From assembly GCF_050943825.1 (NCBI RefSeq), contig NZ_JBMNPX010000001.1, forward strand, positions 186,001-250,000: a stretch of 64,000 nt of DNA, given 5' to 3'. The DNA is from Pseudoflavonifractor sp050943825 (GTDB lineage: Bacteria > Bacillota > Clostridia > Oscillospirales > Oscillospiraceae). Made by a program: the position numbers and the translations under genes. Shown piece after piece: positions 15,364-24,110 of the stretch (positions within the stretch are counted from its first letter, which is position 1; every line of letters begins with the position of its first letter). Below the pieces are notes generated by a model. It was not told the DNA's origin. It saw only the letters and a program-made list of their open reading frames with translations, and made no database searches.

Positions 15364-18294
15364 ATGACCGGTATCCAAATTGCCTGGGAGGATGTATTCA
15401 GCGTCATCAGCCAAATCAGCGGCTGGCTGATCGGCATCGGCGTCACAGTTGTGGCCCTGATTCTGCTCCTGATCTTCGCCGGCAAAGCCGGAAAGCCCCA
15501 CGCCGGCTTCATCCGCGCCCAGAGCGCCATCGCCGCCGTACTGATTGTGGCCCTGATGGTCAACGGTATCCTGCTGGGCCAGCTGTCCAACCTCATCACC
15601 TCTGCCTTCACCGAGATGGGCACCCTGTCGGAGGAGACCATCCGCACTTCCCAGCAGACCGTGGAGGACGTGATGAATGAGGGCATCGTCCTGCTGGAAA
15701 ACGACGGTACCCTCCCCCTTGACAGCACCACCAACCTGAATGTGTTCGGCTGGGCCTCCACCAATCCCGTCTACGGCGGCACCGGCTCCGGCACGGTGGA
15801 CGCATCCACCGCCGTATCTCTGCTCTCCGGTCTGGAGAACGCCGGCTTCTCCCTCAACCAGGAGCTGTCCGACTTCTACACCGCCTACCGGAGCGACCGC
15901 CCCCAGATCACCATCAACAACGGCCAGGACTGGACACTCCCTGAACCCACCGCCGACAGCTACACCGACGAAATGTTGGAGAATGCCCGCGCCTTTTCCG
16001 ACACGGCTCTGATCGTCCTCTCCCGCCCCGGCGGCGAGGGCGCCGACCTGCCCAACGACATGGGCGCCGTGCTGGACGGCAGCTACAACCAGGGAACCAA
16101 GTACACCAACGCCTCCTACCAGAACAACGGCGACTATGCCGATTTTGAGGCGGGCTCCACCTATCTGGAGCTGAGCCGCACCGAGCGGGCTCTGGTGGAT
16201 CTGGTCACTTCCAACTTCGAGAAGGTCATCATTGTCTACAACGGCTCCAACCCCCTGGAGCTGGGCTGGACGGAGGACTATGAGCAGATCCGGGGCGTCC
16301 TCGTCTGCTCCAGCCCCGGCGCCACCGGCTTCAACTCCCTGGGCAATATCCTCAGCGGCGCGGTGAATCCCTCCGGCAAGACCGTGGATACCTGGCTGCG
16401 GGATGTCTCCCTCTCCCCCACCAGCCAGAATGTGGGCCACTTCTCCTATGATAATGTCCAGGAGAGCACCCAGGCGGCCAAAGCCCACTGGGAGCGCGCC
16501 GACGGCGTGGTGTCCTTCGTGAACTACGTGGAGGGCATCTATGTGGGCTACCGCTTCTATGAGACCGCCTATGCGGAGGCGCTGGAAAACGGCTTCGCCT
16601 TTGACTATGACGAGACGGTCATGTACCCCTTCGGGTACGGTCTGAGCTACACCACCTTCACCCAGGAGCTGGGTGAGCCCACCATCACCGACACCACGGT
16701 CACCGTGGACGTCACCGTCACCAACACCGGCTCGGTGGCCGGCAAGCAGGTGGTGGAGCTGTACTATACGCCCCCCTACACCAACGGCGGCATCGAAAAG
16801 TCCGAGGTCAATCTGGCCGCCTTCGGCAAGACCAGTGAGCTGGCGCCCAACCAGTCTGAGGTCATCACCCTGAGCTTTGACCTGGAGGACATGGCGTCCT
16901 TTGACACCTACGGCACCGGCTACTACGTTCTGGAAGCCGGAACCTACACGCTCTCCCTGCGCACCGACGCCCACACCGTGATGGATTCCTTCGACTTTAC
17001 CCTGGCCTCCACCATTGTCTACGACGAGGACAACCTCCACAACGGCGACCTGACCGTGGCCGACAGCAAGCTGGGCTTTGCCGAGGGCGAGGTCACCTAT
17101 CTCTCCCGCGCCGACGGCTTTGCCAACTACGCCCAGGCTGTGGCCGCCCCCGCCAGCTATTCCCTGCCCGACGGCTATGAGGTCACCGGCGCCGGAACTT
17201 ACGACGTCTACCAGTACAACAACGACGCGGACGTAATGCCCACCACCGGCGCGGACAACGGGCTGGAGCTGGTGGACCTGCGGGGTCTGGACTACGACGA
17301 CCCCCTGTGGGATCAGCTGCTGGACCAGATGACCATCAGCGAGATGGTGGATCTTATCGCCTACGGCGGCTACGGCACGGTAGAGGCTCCCTCCGTGGGC
17401 AAAATCGCCACGCTGGACGCCGACGGCCCTGCCGGCGTCAACTCCAGCGTAACCGCCTCCTACGGTATGGGCTACTGCGGCGAGATCTCCCTGGCCCAGA
17501 CCTGGAACACCGACCTGGCCTATGAGTACGCCTACAACATGCTGCAGGAGTTCATTGAGTTCGGCTTCAACGGCTGGTATGCCCCCTCCATGAACATGCA
17601 CCGCTCTCCCTTCGGCGGGCGCAACTTTGAGTACTACTCCGAGGACAGCCTGCTCAGCGCGGAGATGGCCGTGGCGGAGTGCCAGGCGGCCTATGACCAC
17701 GATGTCTACCCCTACATCAAGCACTTCGCCTTCAATGAGCAGGAGATTAACCGCAACGGCATGCTTTGCACCTGGCTGACCGAACAGTCCGCCCGTGAGA
17801 TCTACCTCAAGCCCTTCGAAGCCTGCGTCAAGGCCAGCAACGGCAACACCCTGGCCGTCATGTCCTCCTACAACTATGTGGGCACCACCTGGGCCGGCGC
17901 CTGTTCCACCCTGCTCAACGACATCCTCCGGGGTGAGTGGGGCTTCCAGGGTATGGTCCTGACCGACTACTTCGGCAACTACGGCTACATGGATGCGGAC
18001 AAGGCCATCCGCGGCGGCTCGGACATTATGCTGGGCACCGCCGGCAATGACGCCATCCTCACCGACCAGACCAGCGCCACCTCCGTTCTTGCCATGCGCA
18101 ATGCCTGCCACAACATCCTCTACACTGTGGCCAACTCCCGCGCCTACTCTCCCGAGGTTTACATGGAGGCGACCGCCATGCCCGCCTGGCAGGTGACCGT
18201 TTTTGTTGTGGACGGCGTACTGGCCGCCATCCTCATCGTGCTGGAGGCGCTTACACTGAGAGGCTATCTGAAGAAGAAAAAGGTACGGACCTGA
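15364..18294 (+). CDS. Membrane-anchored, domain-swapped GH3 beta-glycosidase
   Basis: This 976-residue glycoside hydrolase family 3 enzyme hydrolyses terminal beta-linked sugars. Two N-terminal membrane helices (about 20-40 and 52-72) precede the domain that is normally C-terminal (EGIVLLENDGTLPL near 105), then a fibronectin-III-like segment (about 440-550), and last the domain normally found first: KHFAFNEQE with K786-H787, and the nucleophile motif VLTDYFG with D868. A final helix near 940-963 and a KKKK tail end the protein. This reversed domain order is known for some ruminococcal GH3 enzymes. Both ends appear membrane-embedded with the catalytic bulk outside. The substrate is not predictable. 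The start has AAGGAGG nearby. Confidence 0.9.
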   Translation: MTGIQIAWEDVFSVISQISGWLIGIGVTVVALILLLIFAGKAGKPHAGFIRAQSAIAAVLIVALMVNGILLGQLSNLITSAFTEMGTLSEETIRTSQQTVEDVMNEGIVLLENDGTLPLDSTTNLNVFGWASTNPVYGGTGSGTVDASTAVSLLSGLENAGFSLNQELSDFYTAYRSDRPQITINNGQDWTLPEPTADSYTDEMLENARAFSDTALIVLSRPGGEGADLPNDMGAVLDGSYNQGTKYTNASYQNNGDYADFEAGSTYLELSRTERALVDLVTSNFEKVIIVYNGSNPLELGWTEDYEQIRGVLVCSSPGATGFNSLGNILSGAVNPSGKTVDTWLRDVSLSPTSQNVGHFSYDNVQESTQAAKAHWERADGVVSFVNYVEGIYVGYRFYETAYAEALENGFAFDYDETVMYPFGYGLSYTTFTQELGEPTITDTTVTVDVTVTNTGSVAGKQVVELYYTPPYTNGGIEKSEVNLAAFGKTSELAPNQSEVITLSFDLEDMASFDTYGTGYYVLEAGTYTLSLRTDAHTVMDSFDFTLASTIVYDEDNLHNGDLTVADSKLGFAEGEVTYLSRADGFANYAQAVAAPASYSLPDGYEVTGAGTYDVYQYNNDADVMPTTGADNGLELVDLRGLDYDDPLWDQLLDQMTISEMVDLIAYGGYGTVEAPSVGKIATLDADGPAGVNSSVTASYGMGYCGEISLAQTWNTDLAYEYAYNMLQEFIEFGFNGWYAPSMNMHRSPFGGRNFEYYSEDSLLSAEMAVAECQAAYDHDVYPYIKHFAFNEQEINRNGMLCTWLTEQSAREIYLKPFEACVKASNGNTLAVMSSYNYVGTTWAGACSTLLNDILRGEWGFQGMVLTDYFGNYGYMDADKAIRGGSDIMLGTAGNDAILTDQTSATSVLAMRNACHNILYTVANSRAYSPEVYMEATAMPAWQVTVFVVDGVLAAILIVLEALTLRGYLKKKKVRT

Positions 18295-18320
18295 ATTACT
18301 TAACCGGATATGAGAACAGG

Positions 18321-18355
18321 CAGGCGGCCGGCGGGTATACCCGCCGGCCGCCTGT
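18321..18355. terminator. Bidirectional terminator between GH3 and the helicase gene
   Basis: CAGGCGGCCGGCGGG pairs with CCCGCCGGCCGCCTG around a TATA-type loop; T-rich sequence lies to the right. The two flanking genes converge on it. Confidence 0.85.
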
Positions 18356-18365
18356 TTCTGCTCTT

Positions 18366-20471
18366 TTATATTTCTTTCTCCTCCGGCTGGAGCTGCCTGG
18401 CCCGGAGGGCGGTGGAAAGTGCCAGCTTTTTGACCTCTCCGTTGTCAAAGGCAATGATGACAATATCTCCGCTGCGGCTGACCAGTGTCCCGGAACCAAA
18501 GGTCTTGTGACACAGCCGTGTACCAGGCTGGTACTCCCCCGAAAGCCGGAAAATCTGCTCCTTGCTCAGTCTCTTTACAGTCAGCGGCTTCTTCTCCGTT
18601 GCCGCTTTGGGCTCCTTCTGCTTGGGTGGGAAAATTTCCTGGGAAAATGCGGATTCCAGCCCTGGTTTCCGGAAGGTGACAATGTCCAGCTCCCGTTTGG
18701 CGCGGGTCATACCCACGTAGAACAGCCGCCGCTCCTCCTCGTAGAGGTCCAGCTCCTGGGGAGTCGCTTCCCGCTGCGGCAGAGTTTTGGGCAGCATGCC
18801 GTCCGCCACGTCCATCAAAATCACCCGGTCGTACTCCAGGCCCTTGCTGGAGTGGATTGTGGAGAGCACAAAGGGACAGTCCGGTGTGCCGGCACCCGCC
18901 TGCACCACCTCCCGCAGCTCCTCTAGGCGCTCCAGAAGCCGCCCGGGTGTGGGCTCCTCCGCCCCAAGCGCCTCCAGAATCTCCGCCTTATTCAGGTCGC
19001 CGCTGCGCTCCTCCAGATAAGCTCCGTAGCCCATGAAATGCACGATGCGGTAGACTGCCCGATCCGCGGGCTCCTCCAACAGGTTGTTCATGTGGGTCTG
19101 GAGCGCCCTGCACTGCTTCCGGGTCCAGGGGGACGCCGCCGCGGAGGACGCGATGTACTCCAGCAGGGGCTCCCCTGCCCCGGCCCGGGCCACGGCCTCC
19201 TGGGCCAGGGCACGGCTGATGCCCGCCCCCAGCTTGTAGTAGATGTTCAGAAAATACTCTGCATTGCCCTGTGCCTGGGCCAGACGGATGATGTCCGTAA
19301 TGTCCCGCACCACCCGGTTGGTGAAAAAGACACTCTCCACCTGGCGGCAACGGTACGGGATCCCGGAGCGCTCCAGCAGGTCCATCAGCGGCAGAGCGCT
19401 GTCGTTGTCCCGGTAGAGTACGGCGGTCTCGGTCTCGCAGTTCTCCGCCATCTTGCAGAGATAGCGGTACTGCTTCTGCCGGTCATAGACCGAAATCTCC
19501 CGGAGCTCCGGCCCGCTTCCCCGGGTGGCCCGCATGTGCTTGGGGTGGCGGTTTTTGTTCTTCTGGATGAACCGGTCCGCCGCCGCCACAATCTGCTCTG
19601 TGGAGCGGTAGTTCTGCTCCATGTACAGCACCTTGGCGTGGGGATAGACCCGGTCAAACTCGGTGAGGGCCTGGGGATAGGCCGCCCGGAAGCCGTAGAT
19701 GCTCTGGTCCTCGTCTCCCACCATGAACAGATTCCCGCTCTGCCCCGCCAGCAGGCGGATGATGGTATGCTGGATTTTAGAGGTATCCTGGGCCTCATCC
19801 ACGCAGTAATACCGGTACCGGTCCCGGACCGCGCCTAAAATCTGAGGGTACTGCCGGAAAATCTGGAGGGCATAGACCATCTGGTCGTCGTAGTCCATCA
19901 GCTGCCTGTCCCGCAGAGCCTTGCAGTAGGCCTGATAGAAGGCCGGGAAGTTCAGGCCTTCCACCTCGATTTCGGACAGCTCCTTCCCCTTGAGCATCTG
20001 GTTCTTCACATAGGTAATGGCAGTTTGGAGCCCCTTTATGGTGCTCTCTGTTGCAAACTCATTGGTCTGGCTCCGGTAGAGCTCCCCCAGCAGGGCGCTT
20101 TTCTGACTGCCGTCCTCCAGCAGGCGGAAGGCGGAGCGGCCCATGACCCGTTCATAATAGCGGATAATCCGGCTGCACACGCCGTTGATGGTACGGAAGC
20201 TCAGCCGCTTTGCCGCCTCCTCACCGAAGCAGGAGGCAAACCGCCGCTCCATATCTCTGGCCGCCGCCACAGTATAGGTCATGGTGAGGATGCTCTCCGG
20301 CTTGATGCCCTGCACGTAACACATGTAGCCCAGCCGGGTCACCAGGACGGTTGTTTTGCCGCTGCCAGGCACCGCCAGCAGCAGCACCGGCCCCTCCGTC
20401 TCCTGCACCGCCGCCTCCTGCTGAGGGTCCAGGCGGATGGAAAATTGTGATTTGAATTGGGAAAAGTCCAT
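18366..20471 (-). CDS. UvrD/PcrA-like superfamily 1 DNA helicase
   Basis: This 701-residue SF1A helicase unwinds DNA using ATP. Walker A AVPGSGKTT lies near residues 33-41, Walker B with VDEAQDTS near 225, motif III GDEDQSIYGFR near 248, motif IV with YRST, motif V HSSKGLEYDRV near 549 and motif VI RRLFYVGMTRA near 591. The last ~60 residues (TFGSGTLVSRSGDIVIIAF) look like the tudor-type RNA polymerase-interaction domain of PcrA. It is shorter than typical PcrA (about 740), so it may be a paralogue rather than the main repair helicase. Its own promoter is at 20542-20570. Confidence 0.9.
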   Translation of the reverse strand: MDFSQFKSQFSIRLDPQQEAAVQETEGPVLLLAVPGSGKTTVLVTRLGYMCYVQGIKPESILTMTYTVAAARDMERRFASCFGEEAAKRLSFRTINGVCSRIIRYYERVMGRSAFRLLEDGSQKSALLGELYRSQTNEFATESTIKGLQTAITYVKNQMLKGKELSEIEVEGLNFPAFYQAYCKALRDRQLMDYDDQMVYALQIFRQYPQILGAVRDRYRYYCVDEAQDTSKIQHTIIRLLAGQSGNLFMVGDEDQSIYGFRAAYPQALTEFDRVYPHAKVLYMEQNYRSTEQIVAAADRFIQKNKNRHPKHMRATRGSGPELREISVYDRQKQYRYLCKMAENCETETAVLYRDNDSALPLMDLLERSGIPYRCRQVESVFFTNRVVRDITDIIRLAQAQGNAEYFLNIYYKLGAGISRALAQEAVARAGAGEPLLEYIASSAAASPWTRKQCRALQTHMNNLLEEPADRAVYRIVHFMGYGAYLEERSGDLNKAEILEALGAEEPTPGRLLERLEELREVVQAGAGTPDCPFVLSTIHSSKGLEYDRVILMDVADGMLPKTLPQREATPQELDLYEEERRLFYVGMTRAKRELDIVTFRKPGLESAFSQEIFPPKQKEPKAATEKKPLTVKRLSKEQIFRLSGEYQPGTRLCHKTFGSGTLVSRSGDIVIIAFDNGEVKKLALSTALRARQLQPEEKEI

Positions 20472-20541
20472 TGCTTACTCCAATATCCAGCGCACTCCGC
20501 CTCACGAACACGGTGGTACGCTTAGTTTCTTTTTCTGACGT

Positions 20542-20570
20542 ATTATATCCCAAGGGGAAAATCCCGTCAA
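20542..20570 (-). promoter_or_regulatory. Promoter of the UvrD-like gene
   Basis: On the minus strand TTGACG, 17-base spacer, TATAAT. Only one mismatch to consensus. The leader to the ATG at 20471 is about 65 bases. Confidence 0.8.
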
Positions 20571-20605
20571 CGGAACGGACGCCTCTCTTCCTTGTTCCCA
20601 GAACC

Positions 20606-20634
20606 TTGACACAGACCGCCGCATATGCTACAAT
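20606..20634 (+). promoter_or_regulatory. Promoter of the cation efflux gene
   Basis: TTGACA, 17-base spacer, TACAAT. One mismatch only. The predicted start near 20641 leaves an unusually long leader of about 235 bases before the ATG at 20877. Confidence 0.8.
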
Positions 20635-20640
20635 GCGAAC

Positions 20641-20870
20641 ATTCACTTTGCACTGCACTCTACCCCCCCACCGGGGGCAACTACAGTACAAACTGAGCAG
20701 GCCACGGATTCCTCCGGAATCCATGGAGCCGGGCCGCAGTTGCGGCAGCAGATGATCTCCTGTACATCTGTGGGACAGTTGTATGTTCCATGGGTGTATT
20801 TTTTTATACCCTGGACATACATGGCTGATGGTTTCGGGCAGGTGACAAAGCACACTATTCATCCGGAGGT
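20641..20870 (+). promoter_or_regulatory. Long structured leader upstream of the cation efflux gene
   Basis: This 230-base leader holds a string of hairpins: CCCCC/GGGGG near 20663-20677, GGATTCC/GGAATCC at 20706-20722, CCGCA/TGCGG near 20734-20745, CAGATG/CATCTG near 20749-20770, and a longer imperfect stem TGTATGTTCCATGGGTGTA with ATACCCTGGACATACA near 20779-20822 whose loop is seven Ts. Metal efflux genes are often under metal riboswitches, but I cannot match this to the NiCo or yybP-ykoY consensus. No protein-coding gene is supported on either strand here. Confidence 0.45.
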
Positions 20871-20876
20871 CACTCT

Positions 20877-21770
20877 ATGGACAAGAAAGCAAATGAAAAC
20901 TTAGCCATGCAGGTCTCGTTCGTCACAATCCTAGGCAATTTCCTTCTGACCGTTTTCAAGCTGATGGCCGGTGTTGCCGCCCACTCGGGCGCCATGGTCT
21001 CAGACGCCATCCACTCCGCCTCCGATGTGCTGAGCACATTCGTTGTCATCGTGGGCGTAAAGCTGTCGGGCAAGGAGTCGGACAAAGAGCACCCCTTCGG
21101 ACACGAGCGCTTTGAGTGCGTGGCGGCCCTGATTCTCTCGGTGCTGCTGGCCTTTACCGGCCTGGGCATCGGCTGGGCAGGTATTCAGAATATTCTGGGC
21201 GACAGCACCGCGCTGGTGGTCCCCGGCCGTCTGGCCCTGATTGCCGCCGTCATCTCCATCGTGTCCAAGGAGGCCATGTACTGGTACACCCGGGCAGCCG
21301 CAAAGAAGATTGACTCCTCCGCCCTGATGGCTGACGCCTGGCACCACCGCTCCGACGCCCTGTCCTCCGTGGGCAGCTTTATCGGCATCCTGGGCGCCCG
21401 ACTGGGACTGCCCGTGCTGGACCCGGTGGCCAGTGTGGTGATCTGCCTCTTCATCCTCAAGGCCGCCTTTGATATCTTCCGGGACGCCATCTCCAAAATG
21501 CTGGACACCGCCTGCTCCGACGAGGTGGAGGCTCAGATGCGGGAGGTGGTTCTGGCCCAGGACGGCGTGCTGGGCGTGGACCGGCTTCAGACCCGCCTGT
21601 TCGGTGACCGCATTTATGTGGAAATCGACATCGCCGCCGACGGCAGCACGCCCCTCTCCCAGGCCCACGAGTCGGCCACCATGGTCCACGACGCCATCGA
21701 GGAGCAGTTCCCCAAGGTCAAGCACTGCATGGTCCACGTCAACCCGCTGGAGGTCCATCCGGTAGGCTGA
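20877..21770 (+). CDS. Cation diffusion facilitator (CDF) family efflux protein
   Basis: This 297-residue exporter moves divalent metal cations out of the cytoplasm in exchange for protons. Six membrane helices are visible. The metal-binding motifs of the membrane site are MVSDAIHSASD (helix 2) and LMADAWHHRSD (helix 5): the DxxxD and HxxxD ligands. The C-terminal ~85 residues form the usual cytoplasmic dimer domain, ending HVNPLEVHPVG. H/D ligand composition in helix 5 would allow Zn, Co, Fe or Mn; the substrate is not fixed by sequence. CCGGAGGT lies before the ATG. A small NTPase gene follows 32 bases later. Confidence 0.93.
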   Translation: MDKKANENLAMQVSFVTILGNFLLTVFKLMAGVAAHSGAMVSDAIHSASDVLSTFVVIVGVKLSGKESDKEHPFGHERFECVAALILSVLLAFTGLGIGWAGIQNILGDSTALVVPGRLALIAAVISIVSKEAMYWYTRAAAKKIDSSALMADAWHHRSDALSSVGSFIGILGARLGLPVLDPVASVVICLFILKAAFDIFRDAISKMLDTACSDEVEAQMREVVLAQDGVLGVDRLQTRLFGDRIYVEIDIAADGSTPLSQAHESATMVHDAIEEQFPKVKHCMVHVNPLEVHPVG

Positions 21771-21802
21771 GACCATAACCATTCTGAACGGGAGGAACCG
21801 CC

Positions 21803-22321
21803 ATGTTTCACACTCTTCTTGTGGGTCCGAGCGGAAAAGGCCGCTCATTCTGGATAGAGTCGCTCTTGGATACACTCCCCTCCTCCCTGCCCATCTGGGG
21901 CTACCGCACGCCAAAGGAAGCCGCCGATGAGACAGGACGCGCTCCCATCCGGCTCTACCCTGTGGGACGGTCCGCAGAAACCTGTGCTCCCATCCTGCTG
22001 GGCTGGTGCAAGAACCGGCAGGCCACTTCTATTCCGGAGGCCTTTGACCGCTGTGCCGGTCTCATTGAACACGCCGGTCCTGGCGGACTGCTCCTGCTGG
22101 ATGAGCTGGGTCCCATGGAAAGCCGCTCTCCCCGCTTTTGTCAGGCGGTGCTGAACGCGCTGGACGGCGACACTCCCATTCTGGCCTGGGTGCGGGACCT
22201 GGACACCCCCTTTCTCGCCGCTGTGCGCAGCCATTCCAAGGTCAGGTGCTTCTATCCGTCCCACGACCCTGACCCCGCCTTGTTGGGGACGCTGTCCGCT
22301 TTCCTCTCCGCTCAGCTTTGA
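21803..22321 (+). CDS. Small P-loop NTPase of the THEP1-like type, altered Walker A
   Basis: This 172-residue protein begins with a P-loop, GPSGKGRS at residues 8-15, in which the usual Walker A lysine is arginine (R14). The Walker B-type segment LLLLDELGPMESRSPRF near residues 96-112 closely matches nucleoside-triphosphatase THEP1-like proteins, where DELG and the following E/F residues are conserved. The family hydrolyses NTPs in vitro, but its biological role is unclear. Replacement of the Walker A lysine may reduce catalysis. It starts 32 bases after the CDF gene with GGGAGGAA upstream and shares its terminator. Confidence 0.65.
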   Translation: MFHTLLVGPSGKGRSFWIESLLDTLPSSLPIWGYRTPKEAADETGRAPIRLYPVGRSAETCAPILLGWCKNRQATSIPEAFDRCAGLIEHAGPGGLLLLDELGPMESRSPRFCQAVLNALDGDTPILAWVRDLDTPFLAAVRSHSKVRCFYPSHDPDPALLGTLSAFLSAQL

Positions 22322-22348
22322 CCACTGGCTCTCAGCTTCTATAAATAA

Positions 22349-22387
22349 AACACCCCGGGCGCTCCATTGCGGAGCGTCCGGGGTGTT
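22349..22387. terminator. Bidirectional terminator between NTPase and NCS1 permease genes
   Basis: AACACCCCGG-GCGCTCC pairs with GGAGCGT-CCGGGGTGTT around a short loop with one mismatch; A- and T-rich flanks serve both converging genes. Confidence 0.85.
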
Positions 22388-22404
22388 CTGCTTCTGTTCC
22401 GGAA

Positions 22405-23703
22405 TTACATAACGTCCTTGTTCAGAACGTTGTCCAGAGCCTTGCTCATGATGATGTACAGCACGAAGGTCACGACCATGCTGAGGATGGCGGGGATGAA
22501 GAAGTTGAGCTTCAGGGCCACCTCGCCCACCACGGTACCCACAATCCAGGTGATGATGGCCACCCAGTTGATGTTCTTCTTCTCTTTGCTGCGCTTGACG
22601 AAGAAGGCCTCGGCAATGATAAGGCCGGGGATGGGAGGCAGCAGCACGGACAGGGTCTGCACCACGGGCAGCAGGAACTTGGTGGCACCAACAGCGGCGA
22701 AGATAGCGGCGGCGGTGGCCACGATGACGGCCAGCACGGCGTGCTTCACCTTGCCCTCCAGCTTGGTGTCCTTCATCACGTTCTGAAGGGCCAGGCCGGC
22801 GCTGTAGATGTTGTTGTCCTGAGTGGTCCAGACGCAGAAGATGGCGCAGATGAACACCAGCACGCCCAGACCCAGGGCAGCGGTGGCGGTGACGAAGTCG
22901 CTCTTGTTGGTGGCCTGAGCGGTCATGATGCCGATGACCTCAAGGCCGAACAGGCCGATAGCCACTGCGATAGGAGCGCCGATGGCCACGTGGGATCCCT
23001 TCTTGGCATAACGGCACACGTCGGGAGAGACGATGCAGCCGAAGATCCAGGCGCCCACGAAGGAGGTGGAGCCGGCGGCGAAGGAAATGGTGTTGGCTTC
23101 CTCGGGGACAAAGTGGAACACAGTGTCATAGCCGGCAACCTTGCCGATGGCGATGGCACAGGCGATGGTCAGGATGATGGCGCAGGGCACGCCCAGCCAG
23201 CTGACAATCTCAAGGCCCTTCACGCCGCGGATAGCGGACTGGGCCCACAGGGCAACCACGATGATGGAGGTGATGCCAACGGGGATGGGCCACCAGGTGA
23301 AGGTGGAGGCAATCAGCTTGGAGAAGGTGTCGGCGTTGACTGCAATCCAGTTCACGGCAGACACTGCCAGCAGCAGGGAGAGAATGGCGGAGCTGCGGGC
23401 GCCCAGGGACTTTCTGGCCAGCACGGAGGTGGACAGGCCAGTCTTGTACGCGATGATACCCAGCAGGGTGGCCACCAGGATCAGCATCAGGTTGCCAACG
23501 GCGCAGGCCAGCACGGCATCCTTGAAGGGCATCTTATAGCCCACGGTGGCGCCGGTGACGAAGTTGGACAGAGAAATGGTATAGCCGGTCAGAATGACCA
23601 GAATACTGCCGACGCTTTTGCGCGCGCTCTGCGGCACTGCGTCATAGACGTATTCCATTTCGCTGCTGTTTTCTGGTGCTGTGGTTTTCGGCTGTTCGCT
23701 CAT
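22405..23703 (-). CDS. NCS1-family permease, CodB (cytosine)-like
   Basis: This 432-residue transporter has about 12 membrane helices and the NCS1 hallmark residues: TGYTISLSNFVTGATVGYKM in helix 1, SAVNWIAVNADTF, and the glycine-rich AWIFGCIVSPDVCRYAKKG in helix 6. The charged DVCRY segment is typical of CodB-like cytosine permeases. NCS1 proteins import nucleobases, hydantoins or related nitrogen compounds with Na+ or H+. The substrate here is unknown; the neighbouring amidohydrolases suggest a ring or amide compound. GAGGAG lies before the ATG, and a leader terminator-like hairpin lies 38 bases upstream of it. Confidence 0.88.
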   Translation of the reverse strand: MSEQPKTTAPENSSEMEYVYDAVPQSARKSVGSILVILTGYTISLSNFVTGATVGYKMPFKDAVLACAVGNLMLILVATLLGIIAYKTGLSTSVLARKSLGARSSAILSLLLAVSAVNWIAVNADTFSKLIASTFTWWPIPVGITSIIVVALWAQSAIRGVKGLEIVSWLGVPCAIILTIACAIAIGKVAGYDTVFHFVPEEANTISFAAGSTSFVGAWIFGCIVSPDVCRYAKKGSHVAIGAPIAVAIGLFGLEVIGIMTAQATNKSDFVTATAALGLGVLVFICAIFCVWTTQDNNIYSAGLALQNVMKDTKLEGKVKHAVLAVIVATAAAIFAAVGATKFLLPVVQTLSVLLPPIPGLIIAEAFFVKRSKEKKNINWVAIITWIVGTVVGEVALKLNFFIPAILSMVVTFVLYIIMSKALDNVLNKDVM

Positions 23704-23740
23704 AACAACATCTCCTCTTCTTTGATTTCAGGTCGCCCTG

Positions 23741-23762
23741 AAAAAAGCGGCCGGGCGGCCGC
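23741..23762 (-). promoter_or_regulatory. Terminator-like hairpin in the NCS1 permease leader
   Basis: On the minus strand GCGGCC pairs with GGCCGC around a four-base loop, followed directly by six Ts, 38 bases before the permease ATG. A second small hairpin CAGG-GCGA-CCTG follows. An intrinsic terminator inside a leader suggests attenuation, but no aptamer is recognised upstream. Confidence 0.5.
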
Positions 23763-24055
23763 AATGAGCGCAAAAAAAGTGGGGGTCTTGCAGCAGGAAA
23801 AATTCTTTATATGAACGTTTCTTACAATAGAACAGCTTCTGTGGTTTCTCTGGATATGCAAAAGAACGAAAAGTATAATATCATAACATAGAAACAAAGT
23901 ATAATATAATTTGAATATGTTCCTCTATTATTCTATACATGAAAAATATAGATACGCAATTTTGTTTGATATTTCTCAAATAAAATCAAAATAGCACAAC
24001 TTTAGTATGTAAAATTAATATACCTGACTTCTTCTTTTTTCTTATTTTTCTGCAA
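23763..24055. other. AT-rich intergenic island
   Basis: About 290 bases with very low GC, in sharp contrast to the GC-rich window. It holds several -10-like hexamers on both strands, including two near-identical stretches AAAGTATAATAT around 23870 and 23897. No coding region is supported. It must contain the promoter of the NCS1 permease gene (minus strand). No further function is visible. Confidence 0.6.
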
Positions 24056-24102
24056 AACAAAAGCAGGGCGGCAGACTCTTTCAGTCTGCCGCCCTACTTT
24101 TA
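24056..24102 (-). terminator. Terminator after the MFS transporter gene
   Basis: AGGGCGGCAGACT pairs perfectly with AGTCTGCCGCCCT around a five-base loop, with a T-rich run on the minus strand (GCTTTTGTTTT). It lies 9 bases beyond the MFS stop codon. Confidence 0.9.
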
Positions 24103-24110
24103 TTCTTAAT

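Noticed and set aside
15268..18111. Very long open frame on the minus strand opposite the GH3 gene; similar long frames lie opposite potABCD (6042-8774) and the purine genes (38130-41201)
   Set aside because: These are antisense frames made by third-position GC bias. Their translations are low-complexity V/G/H/L-rich, carry no recognisable motifs and have no ribosome binding sites, while the opposite strand encodes clear enzymes.
20643..20855. A 70-codon cysteine-rich frame on the minus strand within the cation efflux leader, with a GTG start
   Set aside because: It lies wholly over the hairpins of the leader, has no promoter of its own and only a weak ribosome binding site. The cysteines come from the repeated GCA/TGC stems. 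I report the RNA structure instead.
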